DNA of 64,000 nt, from positions 421,315-485,314 of the forward strand of contig NZ_BAOS01000028.1 in NCBI RefSeq assembly GCF_002443295.1, read 5' to 3'. The translations under genes and the position numbers were made by a program. Under the pieces are notes generated by a model. The model had not been told where the DNA came from. It saw only the letters and a list, made by a program, of their open reading frames with translations, and made no database searches. Of this stretch, positions 44,228-52,458 are shown in pieces. Positions within the stretch are counted from its first letter, which is position 1, and every line of letters begins with the position of its first letter. Source of the stretch: Candidatus Scalindua japonica (GTDB lineage Bacteria; Planctomycetota; Brocadiia; Brocadiales; Scalinduaceae).

Positions 44228-44863
44228 ATGAATAAAGCCGCTTTTTACAAAATATTACTTCTCGGTACGATTTGTATCTGTGTTCTTGTTGGAGTCAAGA
44301 GCGCTTCTGCAGACTCTATCCGAGCAGATGTTAACGCGACGTATGTACCGGGGTTCAACAGATACTGTTTTCAAATAACCAATGACGACCAGAACGAGCC
44401 TGATCCAAAGTATCATACCGAGCACATTGCTTCGGTAACGGTAAAATTCATTTCCAGAGACGCAACGGCTGCCGATCATAGATTCAGGAACAATGTTACG
44501 GGACCAAACCTGTGGGACTCAAAAGTTACAATACGTGGTAAAGAGCAGCAAGTTGTCTGGACATATGGTGGATACTTTGGTGCAGGTAGTAAAACTAAAT
44601 TTACCGTTGAAAAACCTGACGCAACAATCAAACCCGGAAACCGTTCCGATATTTTCAGTTTCATCATAAACGGAGAGATCACGGTAACAGATGTTGAGAC
44701 AGGCTATCAGGAATCACCTGGTTTTTTCAGAAGCCACTCTAAAATATCTAACCCGTTTGGTGAAAAAATTTTAACCGATGACAATGACATAGACTTTTTG
44801 CGAGATAAAGACGGTGACGGAATTGCGGACATATATGATGACAATCCGGATAGTACCAAATGA
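44228..44863 (+). CDS. Exported protein with C-terminal Ca2+-type DxDGDG repeat
   Basis: 211 aa, unrecognised family. Signal peptide at about 1-29 (ILLLGTICICVLVGVKSASA). Residues 35-165 are beta-rich. The C-terminal end contains DKDGDGIADIYDDNPD, a thrombospondin type 3 / EF-like calcium-binding motif common in planctomycete and other surface proteins. Probably periplasmic or surface-exposed. Strong purine-rich ribosome site. It stands alone between two long gaps. Confidence 0.65.
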   Translation: MNKAAFYKILLLGTICICVLVGVKSASADSIRADVNATYVPGFNRYCFQITNDDQNEPDPKYHTEHIASVTVKFISRDATAADHRFRNNVTGPNLWDSKVTIRGKEQQVVWTYGGYFGAGSKTKFTVEKPDATIKPGNRSDIFSFIINGEITVTDVETGYQESPGFFRSHSKISNPFGEKILTDDNDIDFLRDKDGDGIADIYDDNPDSTK

Positions 44864-45124
44864 AATTAAATAATTTCAGTAAAAACAAGCACCAGTAATC
44901 TCTTCTATTATCCGGACAATACAAAAATATTATCATTTCACGATTTCCTGCCTGTGATACAACAGTAAACAGGCAGGTTCAATTAAAGAAGTTGTTAAAT
45001 CCTGATTAAGGATTACCTCCTCAATGTGTAAACAAAGAAACAATGCTGTTTTCTACTTTGTTACTATTGTAATAACTAAAAAAACTGTTGATAAATTTTG
45101 ATCAGGGTTTCCTTAAGATGGATG

Positions 45125-45217
45125 TTCAGGTGGTTTTATCTGGATGACTTCCCAAAATATCTATTAGTAAGTGATAATCGTGTTATAAGCCTATCAGGGT
45201 TGGTGTAGCCACCTGAA
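45125..45217. repeat. Perfect 9-bp arms enclosing 75 nt
   Basis: ttcaggtgg at 45125-45133 and ccacctgaa at 45209-45217. This could be the closing helix of a structured RNA. Confidence 0.35.
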
Positions 45218-45430
45218 ATGCTTATATTCAAAATTCAGTTTTTTCCTGTTGTACAATGTTTTAATATTTGATATAAACACGTTAATAATACTGTGTTTAG
45301 CCGTGATTATTTCCTGATACTTGTAGGCATGAAGTAAATTCTTATCCATAAATATTATTGGGGGGGGGTAGCTGTGTATATGGTATCTACTAAAAAAACG
45401 GTTCAGTGCTCAAACATATTCTTACAAATA

Positions 45431-45474
45431 AGGGCCTTGGTAATGTTTGGATTAGGACAACCAGGGCTTTTTTT
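45431..45474 (+). terminator. Intrinsic terminator-like hairpin, first of two
   Basis: gccttggt (45434-45441) pairs with accagggc (45460-45467), all pairs formed with one G-U, and further G-U/A-T pairs outward; seven or more Ts follow. No ORF precedes it, so it would end a noncoding transcript. Confidence 0.6.
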
Positions 45475-45559
45475 GCTTATATGTTCGAAGAGAAAAAAAT
45501 AATAGGATATGTGGATGAGGACATGAACGTGGACAACCATTAAGGAGTAGTTTAAGGAG

Positions 45560-45610
45560 ACCTTGACGCAGAAGATAGTTTATGCCGATTCTATGCGGCA
45601 AGGTTTTTTG
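45560..45610 (+). terminator. Intrinsic terminator-like hairpin, second of two
   Basis: accttgacgca (45560-45570) pairs with tgcggcaaggt (45594-45604) with one mismatch, then a T run. It lies 75 bp before the receiver gene and 86 bp after the first hairpin. Confidence 0.65.
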
Positions 45611-45684
45611 CTTTAAATTTACAGACTAAAGATCCAGTCACCTAATGCAGGCTTACATTTTATTGAAGGAAAGGGATACAAAAA

Positions 45685-46050
45685 ATGGCTCAAACTATAA
45701 TGATAATAGATGATGACCAGGTATTTCATGACCTATATGCTGAAATGCTGGAAGATACTGATTATAGACTCCTTCATGCCTATGATGGAGATGAAGCGTT
45801 GTCAAAATTGGATGAGGAGAAACCTGATTTGTTTATTCTTGATTTACTGATGGATATGATGACTGGTGATACAGTCCTCTTATATTTAAAGAGTATGCCT
45901 GAATGTGAAAATATTCCAATTATTGTCATCAGCGGCCAGTCCAGACGAGGCTATAAGAACTTAAAGGATGTGGATCCAAACCTTACATTTCTAGACAAAA
46001 CTGTTTCAAAAGAGAAACTGCTTCAGGAGATCAAAGCCAAGATAGGTTAG
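45685..46050 (+). CDS. Stand-alone receiver (CheY-like) protein
   Basis: 121 aa, one receiver domain: acidic cluster IDDDQ (9-11), phosphoacceptor Asp53 (FILDLLMD), Ser/Thr switch at VISGQ, Lys105 in FLDKTV; the usual following Pro is missing. No output domain, so it may act on another protein or as a phosphate relay. Ribosome site AGGAAAGG. It precedes the first TonB-dependent receptor by 260 bp, mirroring the receiver-receptor pair at 52.0-54.6 kb. Likely partner: the histidine kinase at 50.3 kb, by proximity. Confidence 0.85.
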   Translation: MAQTIMIIDDDQVFHDLYAEMLEDTDYRLLHAYDGDEALSKLDEEKPDLFILDLLMDMMTGDTVLLYLKSMPECENIPIIVISGQSRRGYKNLKDVDPNLTFLDKTVSKEKLLQEIKAKIG

Positions 46051-46134
46051 TAAACATTATTTTCCTGATTCAGATTCTTCTGCAAAAAATGTTTTTTTGT
46101 TATTAACTGGGTGTATAGGAATTTCAATTTTATA

Positions 46135-46205
46135 ACACTTCGCTTCGCTCAGTGTGACGTCATCCTGAGTGCCCGCTCGTATCAGATCGGGAGCCAAAGG
46201 ATAAT
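46135..46205. repeat. Palindrome-rich interspersed repeat fragment
   Basis: Contains ctcag...ctgag arms around gtgacgtcatc, plus cttcgcttcgctc. Its composition is GC-richer than its surroundings and resembles short interspersed palindromic repeats of large bacterial genomes. Copy number cannot be judged from one window. Confidence 0.35.
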
Positions 46206-46310
46206 CTTTTGTCGCGATTGCGACTTAACTGATTGTTTATAAGAAAACGATATCAAGCCCCTGTTAGTGTAACCGCTGATAGTGTAATTTGATTCCTATA
46301 TAAAACATTC

Positions 46311-48413
46311 ATGCAAAAGATATTTTTTGTTGTTTCCATATTTACTAACAGTTTCCTCAATATATCTCTGGCTTTTTCTGAAGAGGTTTCACCGGAAGAG
46401 GTACAAGATGAGATTCAGACAATCTCAATCCTGCCAAATAAGACAAATAAAATCCTGGAAGAGATAAAATGGCTCCAGGCAGAGGCCGTAATTACCATTG
46501 CGACAAAACATAAAACATTCATCAGTAAAGCTCCAGGTATAGCGACGGTAATAACCTCCAGGCAGATAAAACAGATGGGGTCCAGGACGTTGATAGATGT
46601 TTTGAAAATAGTACCCGGTTTCTCTATCTCTATGGACGAAACGGGCGAAAGCGAGATTGCCGTAAGAGGGGTTCTGGACGATGCTTCACAAAAGATTAAT
46701 GTCTTAATAGATGGACACTCTATCAATGACGTCTGGAGGGGTGGAGCTATGTGGAATTTCAATGACCTTCCGGTTGAAAACATAAAAAAGATAGAGGTCA
46801 TCAGGGGACCCGGTTCAGCCCTGTATGGACAAAACGCCTTCCTTGCCGTTGTCAACATTGTTACAAAAGACACTGAAGATATAGACGGTTTTCAGGTAAC
46901 CACAAGCGGTGGGTCTTTCAGTACTCAAAATTATAACTTACTGTTCGGCAGGGAATACGGTGATCTGAAGGTTTCAGGATTTCTTGATTATTTCGATACT
47001 CAAGGTTTCAGCAAGAAGATCGAACAGGATATTCTCTTCCCGAATTCATTCTCAAAAAGTCCCGGACAATCACAGAACAGGAAGGAAAAGACAGACCTTA
47101 ACCTGAAATTGTCATACAAAAACCTGGAAGCCAGGGTTAAGTATATGAAGAAAAGGAGAAAGGACTATATCGGTGTCAATAATGCTCTCAATGATGAATC
47201 TGTCCTGAGGGACACCTATATATTTTCTGAGCTTACTTATAAGTTATCACTTGGGGAGAGGTTGCATATAGCCCCCAAAGTGTATTATGACCAGTACAAC
47301 TATGATCCTTTTTTTGAACAGAGGCCTGACGGGTTTGTAGACAGAGTTGGTCGTCTCCATCCTGATGGTATGAAAGGGAGGTTGCGGTTCAAGCAGAGGA
47401 CTATTGGTTTTGATAATCAGGTTAACTATAAAGCGTTTGAAGGGAATGAACTGACATTTGGTTTCCAGTACGAATGGATTCACCAGGGTGATATACATTA
47501 CGGGGCAAATTTTAATCCTGCAACATTTGCGCCGCTTCCATTAGTTACTGATTTCAGCGCTGACCTTCCTTTTACAAGAAGAGCAACAAGGCAGATATGG
47601 GCGCTTTATCTTCAGGATGAGTGGAACATTACAAAAGATATTGATTTGACTGTTGGAGTGAGACATGATCAGTTTACGAGGTTTGGAGGCACGACTAATC
47701 CAAGGGTGGGGTTGATATGGAGGTTTATTGAGGACGCGCACTTGAAGCTGTTGTTTGCCACTGCATTTAAGGCTCCCAGCTTTCAGGAGTTGTTTCTTAT
47801 GAATAATAGTGTCAAAGTTGGTAACCCTGATCTTGACCCTGAGAAGATTAACACCTTTGAGGTTGGAGTGGGTTACAATGTTAACAGTTATTTAAGGGCC
47901 AGCATAAATTACTTTTTTAATCGAATAAGAGACAAGATTATCGTGGACACGGGTAATCCCAGGCAATTTCAAAACAGTGGAGGTGCCAGGATACAAGGGA
48001 TAGAAGCGGAGCTGAAAGCAGATTTTGGAAAAGACAATTATATCTTTGCCAATTACACCTTTCAGGATGCAGAAGAGACGAGGAACAGGAACCGTTTACC
48101 GGATGTGCCGGTACATAGTGGTAATATTGGTATAAATATTGGATTCAGGAAATATATCAATGCTAACATGAATACATTTATCAGTGGGCCACGACCGAGA
48201 GAAGATGGAGATACCAGACGGGATATTCCCGGGCAAGCGCTGGTAAATTTAACGCTTATTGGAAAAAATATTGTAAACAATGTTGAAGTAAGGGGATCAG
48301 TATTTAATCTTTTTGACAAAAGTTATGATGATCCTGCACCAAAAAATACAGTTCCTACCGATTATCCCCAACAGGGTAGGTCATTTATTATTGAGCTACG
48401 ATATGAGTTTTAG
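46311..48413 (+). CDS. TonB-dependent outer membrane receptor, copy A
   Basis: 700 aa. Signal peptide at about 1-23 (MQKIFFVVSIF...SLAFS). A TonB-box-like segment is seen at EAVITIATKH. The plug domain (about 70-190) has ATVITSRQIKQMGSRTLIDVLKIVPGF, the IAVRG and NVLIDGH motifs and VIRGPGSALYGQNAF. The 22-strand barrel ends in LRYEF with a terminal Phe required for Bam insertion. Substrate unknown (siderophore, cobalamin, heme or sugar are possible). A paralogue of exactly the same length is at 52459-54561. It is followed by two exported binding-protein-like genes. Confidence 0.92.
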   Translation: MQKIFFVVSIFTNSFLNISLAFSEEVSPEEVQDEIQTISILPNKTNKILEEIKWLQAEAVITIATKHKTFISKAPGIATVITSRQIKQMGSRTLIDVLKIVPGFSISMDETGESEIAVRGVLDDASQKINVLIDGHSINDVWRGGAMWNFNDLPVENIKKIEVIRGPGSALYGQNAFLAVVNIVTKDTEDIDGFQVTTSGGSFSTQNYNLLFGREYGDLKVSGFLDYFDTQGFSKKIEQDILFPNSFSKSPGQSQNRKEKTDLNLKLSYKNLEARVKYMKKRRKDYIGVNNALNDESVLRDTYIFSELTYKLSLGERLHIAPKVYYDQYNYDPFFEQRPDGFVDRVGRLHPDGMKGRLRFKQRTIGFDNQVNYKAFEGNELTFGFQYEWIHQGDIHYGANFNPATFAPLPLVTDFSADLPFTRRATRQIWALYLQDEWNITKDIDLTVGVRHDQFTRFGGTTNPRVGLIWRFIEDAHLKLLFATAFKAPSFQELFLMNNSVKVGNPDLDPEKINTFEVGVGYNVNSYLRASINYFFNRIRDKIIVDTGNPRQFQNSGGARIQGIEAELKADFGKDNYIFANYTFQDAEETRNRNRLPDVPVHSGNIGINIGFRKYINANMNTFISGPRPREDGDTRRDIPGQALVNLTLIGKNIVNNVEVRGSVFNLFDKSYDDPAPKNTVPTDYPQQGRSFIIELRYEF

Positions 48414-48448
48414 ACTGTATATGATATCTAAAGCCCAGCAAACACGAA

Positions 48449-49285
48449 ATGATGAAAAGTTTTAATAAATATCTACAACGTATCGCTGTCTGCTTGCTGT
48501 CTTGCGTCATATTGTTGATATCTACTTCAATATTTGCCAACAGTCCGTGTACAATCTACTTCTACAATCCGGAAACTAATATCAATAATTTTGCATCTCT
48601 CAAGGTCGAGTTTGACAAATATCTATCAAGCTATGGCTCTTTTCAGTTTCAACCATTCAGTGATAGTAAATCTTTTGAAAAATTTATAGCAGGAAGAGAT
48701 GATGGTGTCTTTCTCATGTCCAGTTGGCACTTTTGTCAACTAAAAAGAAAATTTCCCATAGATATACAAGCCAGGCTTGTTGGCATTTCAAAGGGGAAGT
48801 CAACTCATGAAAAAATCTTAACTTCAAACAATAATATTATAAATATTGATTTATTGAAGGGTAAGACTGTTGCTTCTTCAAGCAATGAGGATTACACAAA
48901 AAATATTCTTATCCAAATGCTGGGAGAAGAAAAAAGAGATATCATTGATTCAATAGAGATATTAACCGTACCTAAGGATATTGATGCTTTGATGGCTGTT
49001 GGTTATGGAATGGCTGACTCTGCACTAACGACGGAGAGCAGCCTGGCTAAGCTGGCGGCAATTAATCCCAAACAATGTGACTTTCTGAGAACGTTGGCAA
49101 GAAGCAAGGAAATATTACTTCCAATAGTAGCGGTTCCGGAACAATCTGATGAAAATATTGAGTTGTTGTTAACAATTATTGAAAAGATGGAAGCGGTACT
49201 GGATGGTAAAAAGAAATTAAGAATGCTTGGAATGGACGGGTGGAAAAGATTGGGAAAATTAGAAAGGAAATATCTGGGAGAATGA
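48449..49285 (+). CDS. PhnD-like periplasmic substrate-binding protein
   Basis: 278 aa. Signal peptide at about 1-31. The fold looks like the PhnD / phosphate-phosphonate type 2 periplasmic binding protein family: FYNPETNINNFASLKVEFDKYL near the N-terminus, DLLKGKTVASSSNEDYTKNILIQML in the hinge, GMADSALTTESSLAKL after it. No ABC permease or ATPase gene is nearby, so it may feed a sensor (the kinase at 50.3 kb) rather than a transporter. It shares a 4-bp ATGA overlap with the next gene, so the two are coupled. Confidence 0.72.
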   Translation: MMKSFNKYLQRIAVCLLSCVILLISTSIFANSPCTIYFYNPETNINNFASLKVEFDKYLSSYGSFQFQPFSDSKSFEKFIAGRDDGVFLMSSWHFCQLKRKFPIDIQARLVGISKGKSTHEKILTSNNNIINIDLLKGKTVASSSNEDYTKNILIQMLGEEKRDIIDSIEILTVPKDIDALMAVGYGMADSALTTESSLAKLAAINPKQCDFLRTLARSKEILLPIVAVPEQSDENIELLLTIIEKMEAVLDGKKKLRMLGMDGWKRLGKLERKYLGE

Positions 49286-50274
49286 TGAACGGATCTTTCA
49301 AAAAAATAGCAAACGGATTGAGAACAAATATTCTTTGTAAAAGGGGGATATATTGTTCCGTATTGCTAATGCTTTTTATTTATACATTCTTGCCATTTTT
49401 CGTGTCAAATACTCTGCATGCCAGGGAAGGTAAGGGCATTATAATCCTTAACTCTGACATGTCTATCTACAAATACTCTCTGGCACAATCAGAACTAAAA
49501 TCAAAAATAACTAATCTGAAAGGTGAAATTGACCTGGGTAGTAAGTGGATAGATGAAAAAAAAATAAAGAAAACGATCTTTGAAATAAACCCTGATGTAA
49601 TCTATTGTATCGGATCGAAGGCCTATCAGATGGCTTACAAACTTGCAGGAGAAAAGAATATAGTTTTTTCTCTGGTGATTAACTGGCGTCGCCATCCCAT
49701 AAATAAGTCAACTTACGGTGTTTCAAATGAACTTCTTCAAGGTATACAGTTGATGATGTACCGTTACTTCTTTCAAGATCTAAGCAAAATAGGGATATTG
49801 TATAGCGACACATATAATAAGGAATGGTTTGATGATGCCGTTGAGAGTGCAAAAGATGTAGGGATAAGTATTATTGGTAAATCTATCAGCAAACCTGAAA
49901 AAATTAATTCGGCTTTGAATAAATTATTACCGAAAGTAGATGCGCTCTGGTTAATTCCTGATCCAATTGTAATTAGCGATATAGAATCAGTAAATAAACT
50001 ATTTATACAATGCCAGGCTGCTGGGAAGCCAATTTACACTTATGAAAAAGCCTTTGCCGATCTGGGCGCTACTCTAATTATGTCTGCTGATATTACTACT
50101 ACGATCAGACAATCTGCTGGAATGGTTTCCAGTATAATAGAAGGTAGGAAAATTGAAGAAAAGGTACAAAATCCAGCCGGTTCTTATATTATTTTAAATA
50201 TGAAAAAGGTAGAAGAGTACGGATTAAACTTAAATATAGACGCTTTAGATTCGGTAAATGAAATTGTTAGATAA
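49282..50274 (+). CDS. ABC_sub_bind-like periplasmic protein
   Basis: About 330 aa from ATG at 49282 (ATGA overlap with the upstream gene); an adjacent ATG at 49285 has slightly better spacing to GGGAG. A hydrophobic segment (about 22-42) serves as signal or anchor. It matches the ABC_sub_bind (type 1 periplasmic binding) group: PDVIYCIGSKAYQMAYKLAG, KIGILYSDTYNKEWFDDAVESAKDVG, LNKLLPKVDALWLIPDP, and an ADITTTIRQSAGM segment. In many genomes such proteins sit beside histidine kinases and TonB receptors without ABC components. Proposed as co-sensor of the downstream kinase. Confidence 0.75.
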   Translation: MMNGSFKKIANGLRTNILCKRGIYCSVLLMLFIYTFLPFFVSNTLHAREGKGIIILNSDMSIYKYSLAQSELKSKITNLKGEIDLGSKWIDEKKIKKTIFEINPDVIYCIGSKAYQMAYKLAGEKNIVFSLVINWRRHPINKSTYGVSNELLQGIQLMMYRYFFQDLSKIGILYSDTYNKEWFDDAVESAKDVGISIIGKSISKPEKINSALNKLLPKVDALWLIPDPIVISDIESVNKLFIQCQAAGKPIYTYEKAFADLGATLIMSADITTTIRQSAGMVSSIIEGRKIEEKVQNPAGSYIILNMKKVEEYGLNLNIDALDSVNEIVR

Positions 50275-50300
50275 CTTCATGTTTTTCCGTTAATAAATAT

Positions 50301-51932
50301 ATGAAAGATAAATATCGTATAAAAAAAAGTATTCGTTTGAAACTCATTTCAACTATGATAGGTCTCATTATTGGCCTGCTTTTGATGCTGAGTTACATCC
50401 ATCTTTCAACTGAAAAAAGGACTTTGTCCAGAGAGTTGGATACTCTTACTACCCTGATGAGAGAAAAGCTTATTGAAAGGGGAAAAATGCTTTCTGATAG
50501 TCTGGCTCGTCATACTGAGAATGGTATTGCGTCCTTCAATCTTTCTAATGTAACAGAAATAATAACTAAAGCGGTTAGCGAAGATAAAGAGCTTAGTTAT
50601 GCCATATTAATGGATTTTTCCCGTAAGGCTTATATTCATACCTCAAAACGGGAACTCCAGCAGGAAGAACTTGTGGATGAGGCGGCTTATTTCGCGGCCA
50701 GTCAGAAACAAGCAACTATTAACGAATATAAGAAGGACGGGAATACGTTCTTAGAGTTTGTAGTGCAGATTTATGCAGGTACAAATCCATGGGGAGTGCT
50801 CAGACTGGGTTTTTCGCTGGAATCCCTTAATCAAGAGATAGTAAATATGAAAAAAAAATTGTTGAAAGAGTCTAGAAGAATTGTTGTTTGGACTATCATG
50901 ACGTCAGCCATTTTTATTTTAGTGGGTGGGATAATAGTGTTTATAATATCAAGCAGGCTGTCAAAGCCACTCATAAGTTTGACGAAATCAGTTCGTGAAT
51001 TATCCAGTGAGAACTTCAGCTTTTCGGAGAAAATTCTGGTTAAATCAGAGGATGAGGTAGGGGTTCTTGCCGGTGCATTTGTTGAGATGTCAAAAAGGCT
51101 GGAATGGTCGTACAAGAAATTAGAGGATTACAGCAGGACACTGGAGCAAAAAGTAGAAGAAAGAACAATTGAGTTAAGAGAAGCAAATACAAAACTTCAA
51201 GAGCAGGATAAAGTAAGAACAGATTTCCTGTCTACGGTGTCTCATGAAATAAGAACACCGCTTACTTTGGTTTTAGGTTTTGTAAGGATAATAAACACGA
51301 AACTTGAAAATGTAATTTTTCCTCTTATAAATACTGATGATATAAAGGCTGATAAAGCAGTAAACCAGATAAAAAAGAACGTAAATATTATAAAGTTAGA
51401 GGGTGATCGGCTGACAAACCTTATTAATGATATACTTGATATATCAAAAATGGAGGCGGGAAAAGTCGATTGGCATATGGAAACCCTCTCAGTTGATAAG
51501 ATAATCCGCTCTGCATTGGAAGTTACAAATAGTTTCGTAGAAATGTATCAACTTGAAATAGTTGAAGAAATTGAAAGCGGACTACCTGAGGTTGTAGGTG
51601 ATAATGATAAGCTGAAGCAAGTTGTGATTAATCTAATTTCCAACGCAGTAAAGTTCACAAAAGAAGGGCCTATAATATGTAGAGTAAGAAAGATGAATAA
51701 CGAGGTAATGATTAGTATAATAGATAGAGGAATAGGTATTGCTAAAGCTGATCAGGAGAGAATATTTGAAAAATTTGGTCAAGTTAGGAATAAAGTTAAA
51801 GACCAGCCAAAAGGGACGGGGCTTGGGCTTGCAATTTGCGAGGAGATTGTAGAACATCATGGTGGTAGGATATGGGTAGAAAGTGAGGAAGGCAAAGGAA
51901 GTACCTTCAAATTTACTCTTCCATGTGTTTAG
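50301..51932 (+). CDS. Membrane sensor histidine kinase (HAMP-HisKA-HATPase)
   Basis: 543 aa. Membrane helices at about 13-32 and 193-217 enclose a ~160-residue periplasmic sensor, possibly single-Cache-like. A HAMP region (about 218-270) and a coiled coil (to about 305) follow. The HisKA phosphoacceptor is His315 (STVSHEIRTPLTL). ATPase N box LISNAVKFT, G1 DRGIGIA, G2 KGTGLGLA. Class I kinase without a receiver. It sits between the two binding-protein genes and a receiver gene 99 bp downstream, which is its likely phosphorylation target. Confidence 0.92.
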   Translation: MKDKYRIKKSIRLKLISTMIGLIIGLLLMLSYIHLSTEKRTLSRELDTLTTLMREKLIERGKMLSDSLARHTENGIASFNLSNVTEIITKAVSEDKELSYAILMDFSRKAYIHTSKRELQQEELVDEAAYFAASQKQATINEYKKDGNTFLEFVVQIYAGTNPWGVLRLGFSLESLNQEIVNMKKKLLKESRRIVVWTIMTSAIFILVGGIIVFIISSRLSKPLISLTKSVRELSSENFSFSEKILVKSEDEVGVLAGAFVEMSKRLEWSYKKLEDYSRTLEQKVEERTIELREANTKLQEQDKVRTDFLSTVSHEIRTPLTLVLGFVRIINTKLENVIFPLINTDDIKADKAVNQIKKNVNIIKLEGDRLTNLINDILDISKMEAGKVDWHMETLSVDKIIRSALEVTNSFVEMYQLEIVEEIESGLPEVVGDNDKLKQVVINLISNAVKFTKEGPIICRVRKMNNEVMISIIDRGIGIAKADQERIFEKFGQVRNKVKDQPKGTGLGLAICEEIVEHHGGRIWVESEEGKGSTFKFTLPCV

Positions 51933-52031
51933 AGTATAGAATATAGCATTAGGAATTCGTTAGAATTAGTTTGATTTTTGATTAAAATATAGTAAATTAA
52001 TGCTGGACCTATTTGGTGATACAAGGACAAA

Positions 52032-52415
52032 ATGTCAAGAAAAATATTGATAGTAGATGATGAAGAAAATTTGAGGATGCTTCTGAAAGAGTCCCTTGAG
52101 GAATTTGAGGATAAAGGGGTTGAGTTGCTTGTTGCGGAAAATGGAAGTGTTGCTATTGATGTGATTAATAGAGAGGAGCCGGAACTTGTTATCCTTGATG
52201 TGATGATGCCGGGAATAGATGGGTTCAGTGTTTGTAATACCATTAAAAATGAACTTGGGCTCAAAGATGTTTACGTCCTGATGCTATCTGCAGATGGTCA
52301 GGAGGTTAATAAGCAGAGGGGTAAGGATGCTGGCAGTGACGGTTTTATGACAAAACCCTTCGACCCTTATGATATTGCTAATAAAGTTAGTGAAATTATA
52401 GGTATAGATTTATAA
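52032..52415 (+). CDS. Receiver-domain response regulator without output domain
   Basis: 127 aa. Acidic cluster VDDEE (8-12), phosphoacceptor Asp56 (VILDVMMPG), switch Ser in MLSAD, Lys108 in MTKPFDP, so all canonical sites are present, unlike the 45.7-kb receiver. No DNA-binding domain, so transcriptional output must go through another protein. It lies 43 bp upstream of the second TonB-dependent receptor. Confidence 0.9.
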   Translation: MSRKILIVDDEENLRMLLKESLEEFEDKGVELLVAENGSVAIDVINREEPELVILDVMMPGIDGFSVCNTIKNELGLKDVYVLMLSADGQEVNKQRGKDAGSDGFMTKPFDPYDIANKVSEIIGIDL

Positions 52416-52458
52416 CTTTCTTCATAGAAAACCAATAAAATTCCAGGTGTTCTAAATT

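Larger units (their letters stand above)
44864..45684. other. Long noncoding region with two terminator-like hairpins
   Basis: An 821-bp gap without credible ORFs before the receiver-TonB cluster. It contains an inverted repeat with 9-bp arms (45125-45217), a G run at 45361-45368, a terminator-like hairpin at 45431-45474 and a second one at 45560-45610. The density of structure suggests one or more small RNAs. Confidence 0.55.
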
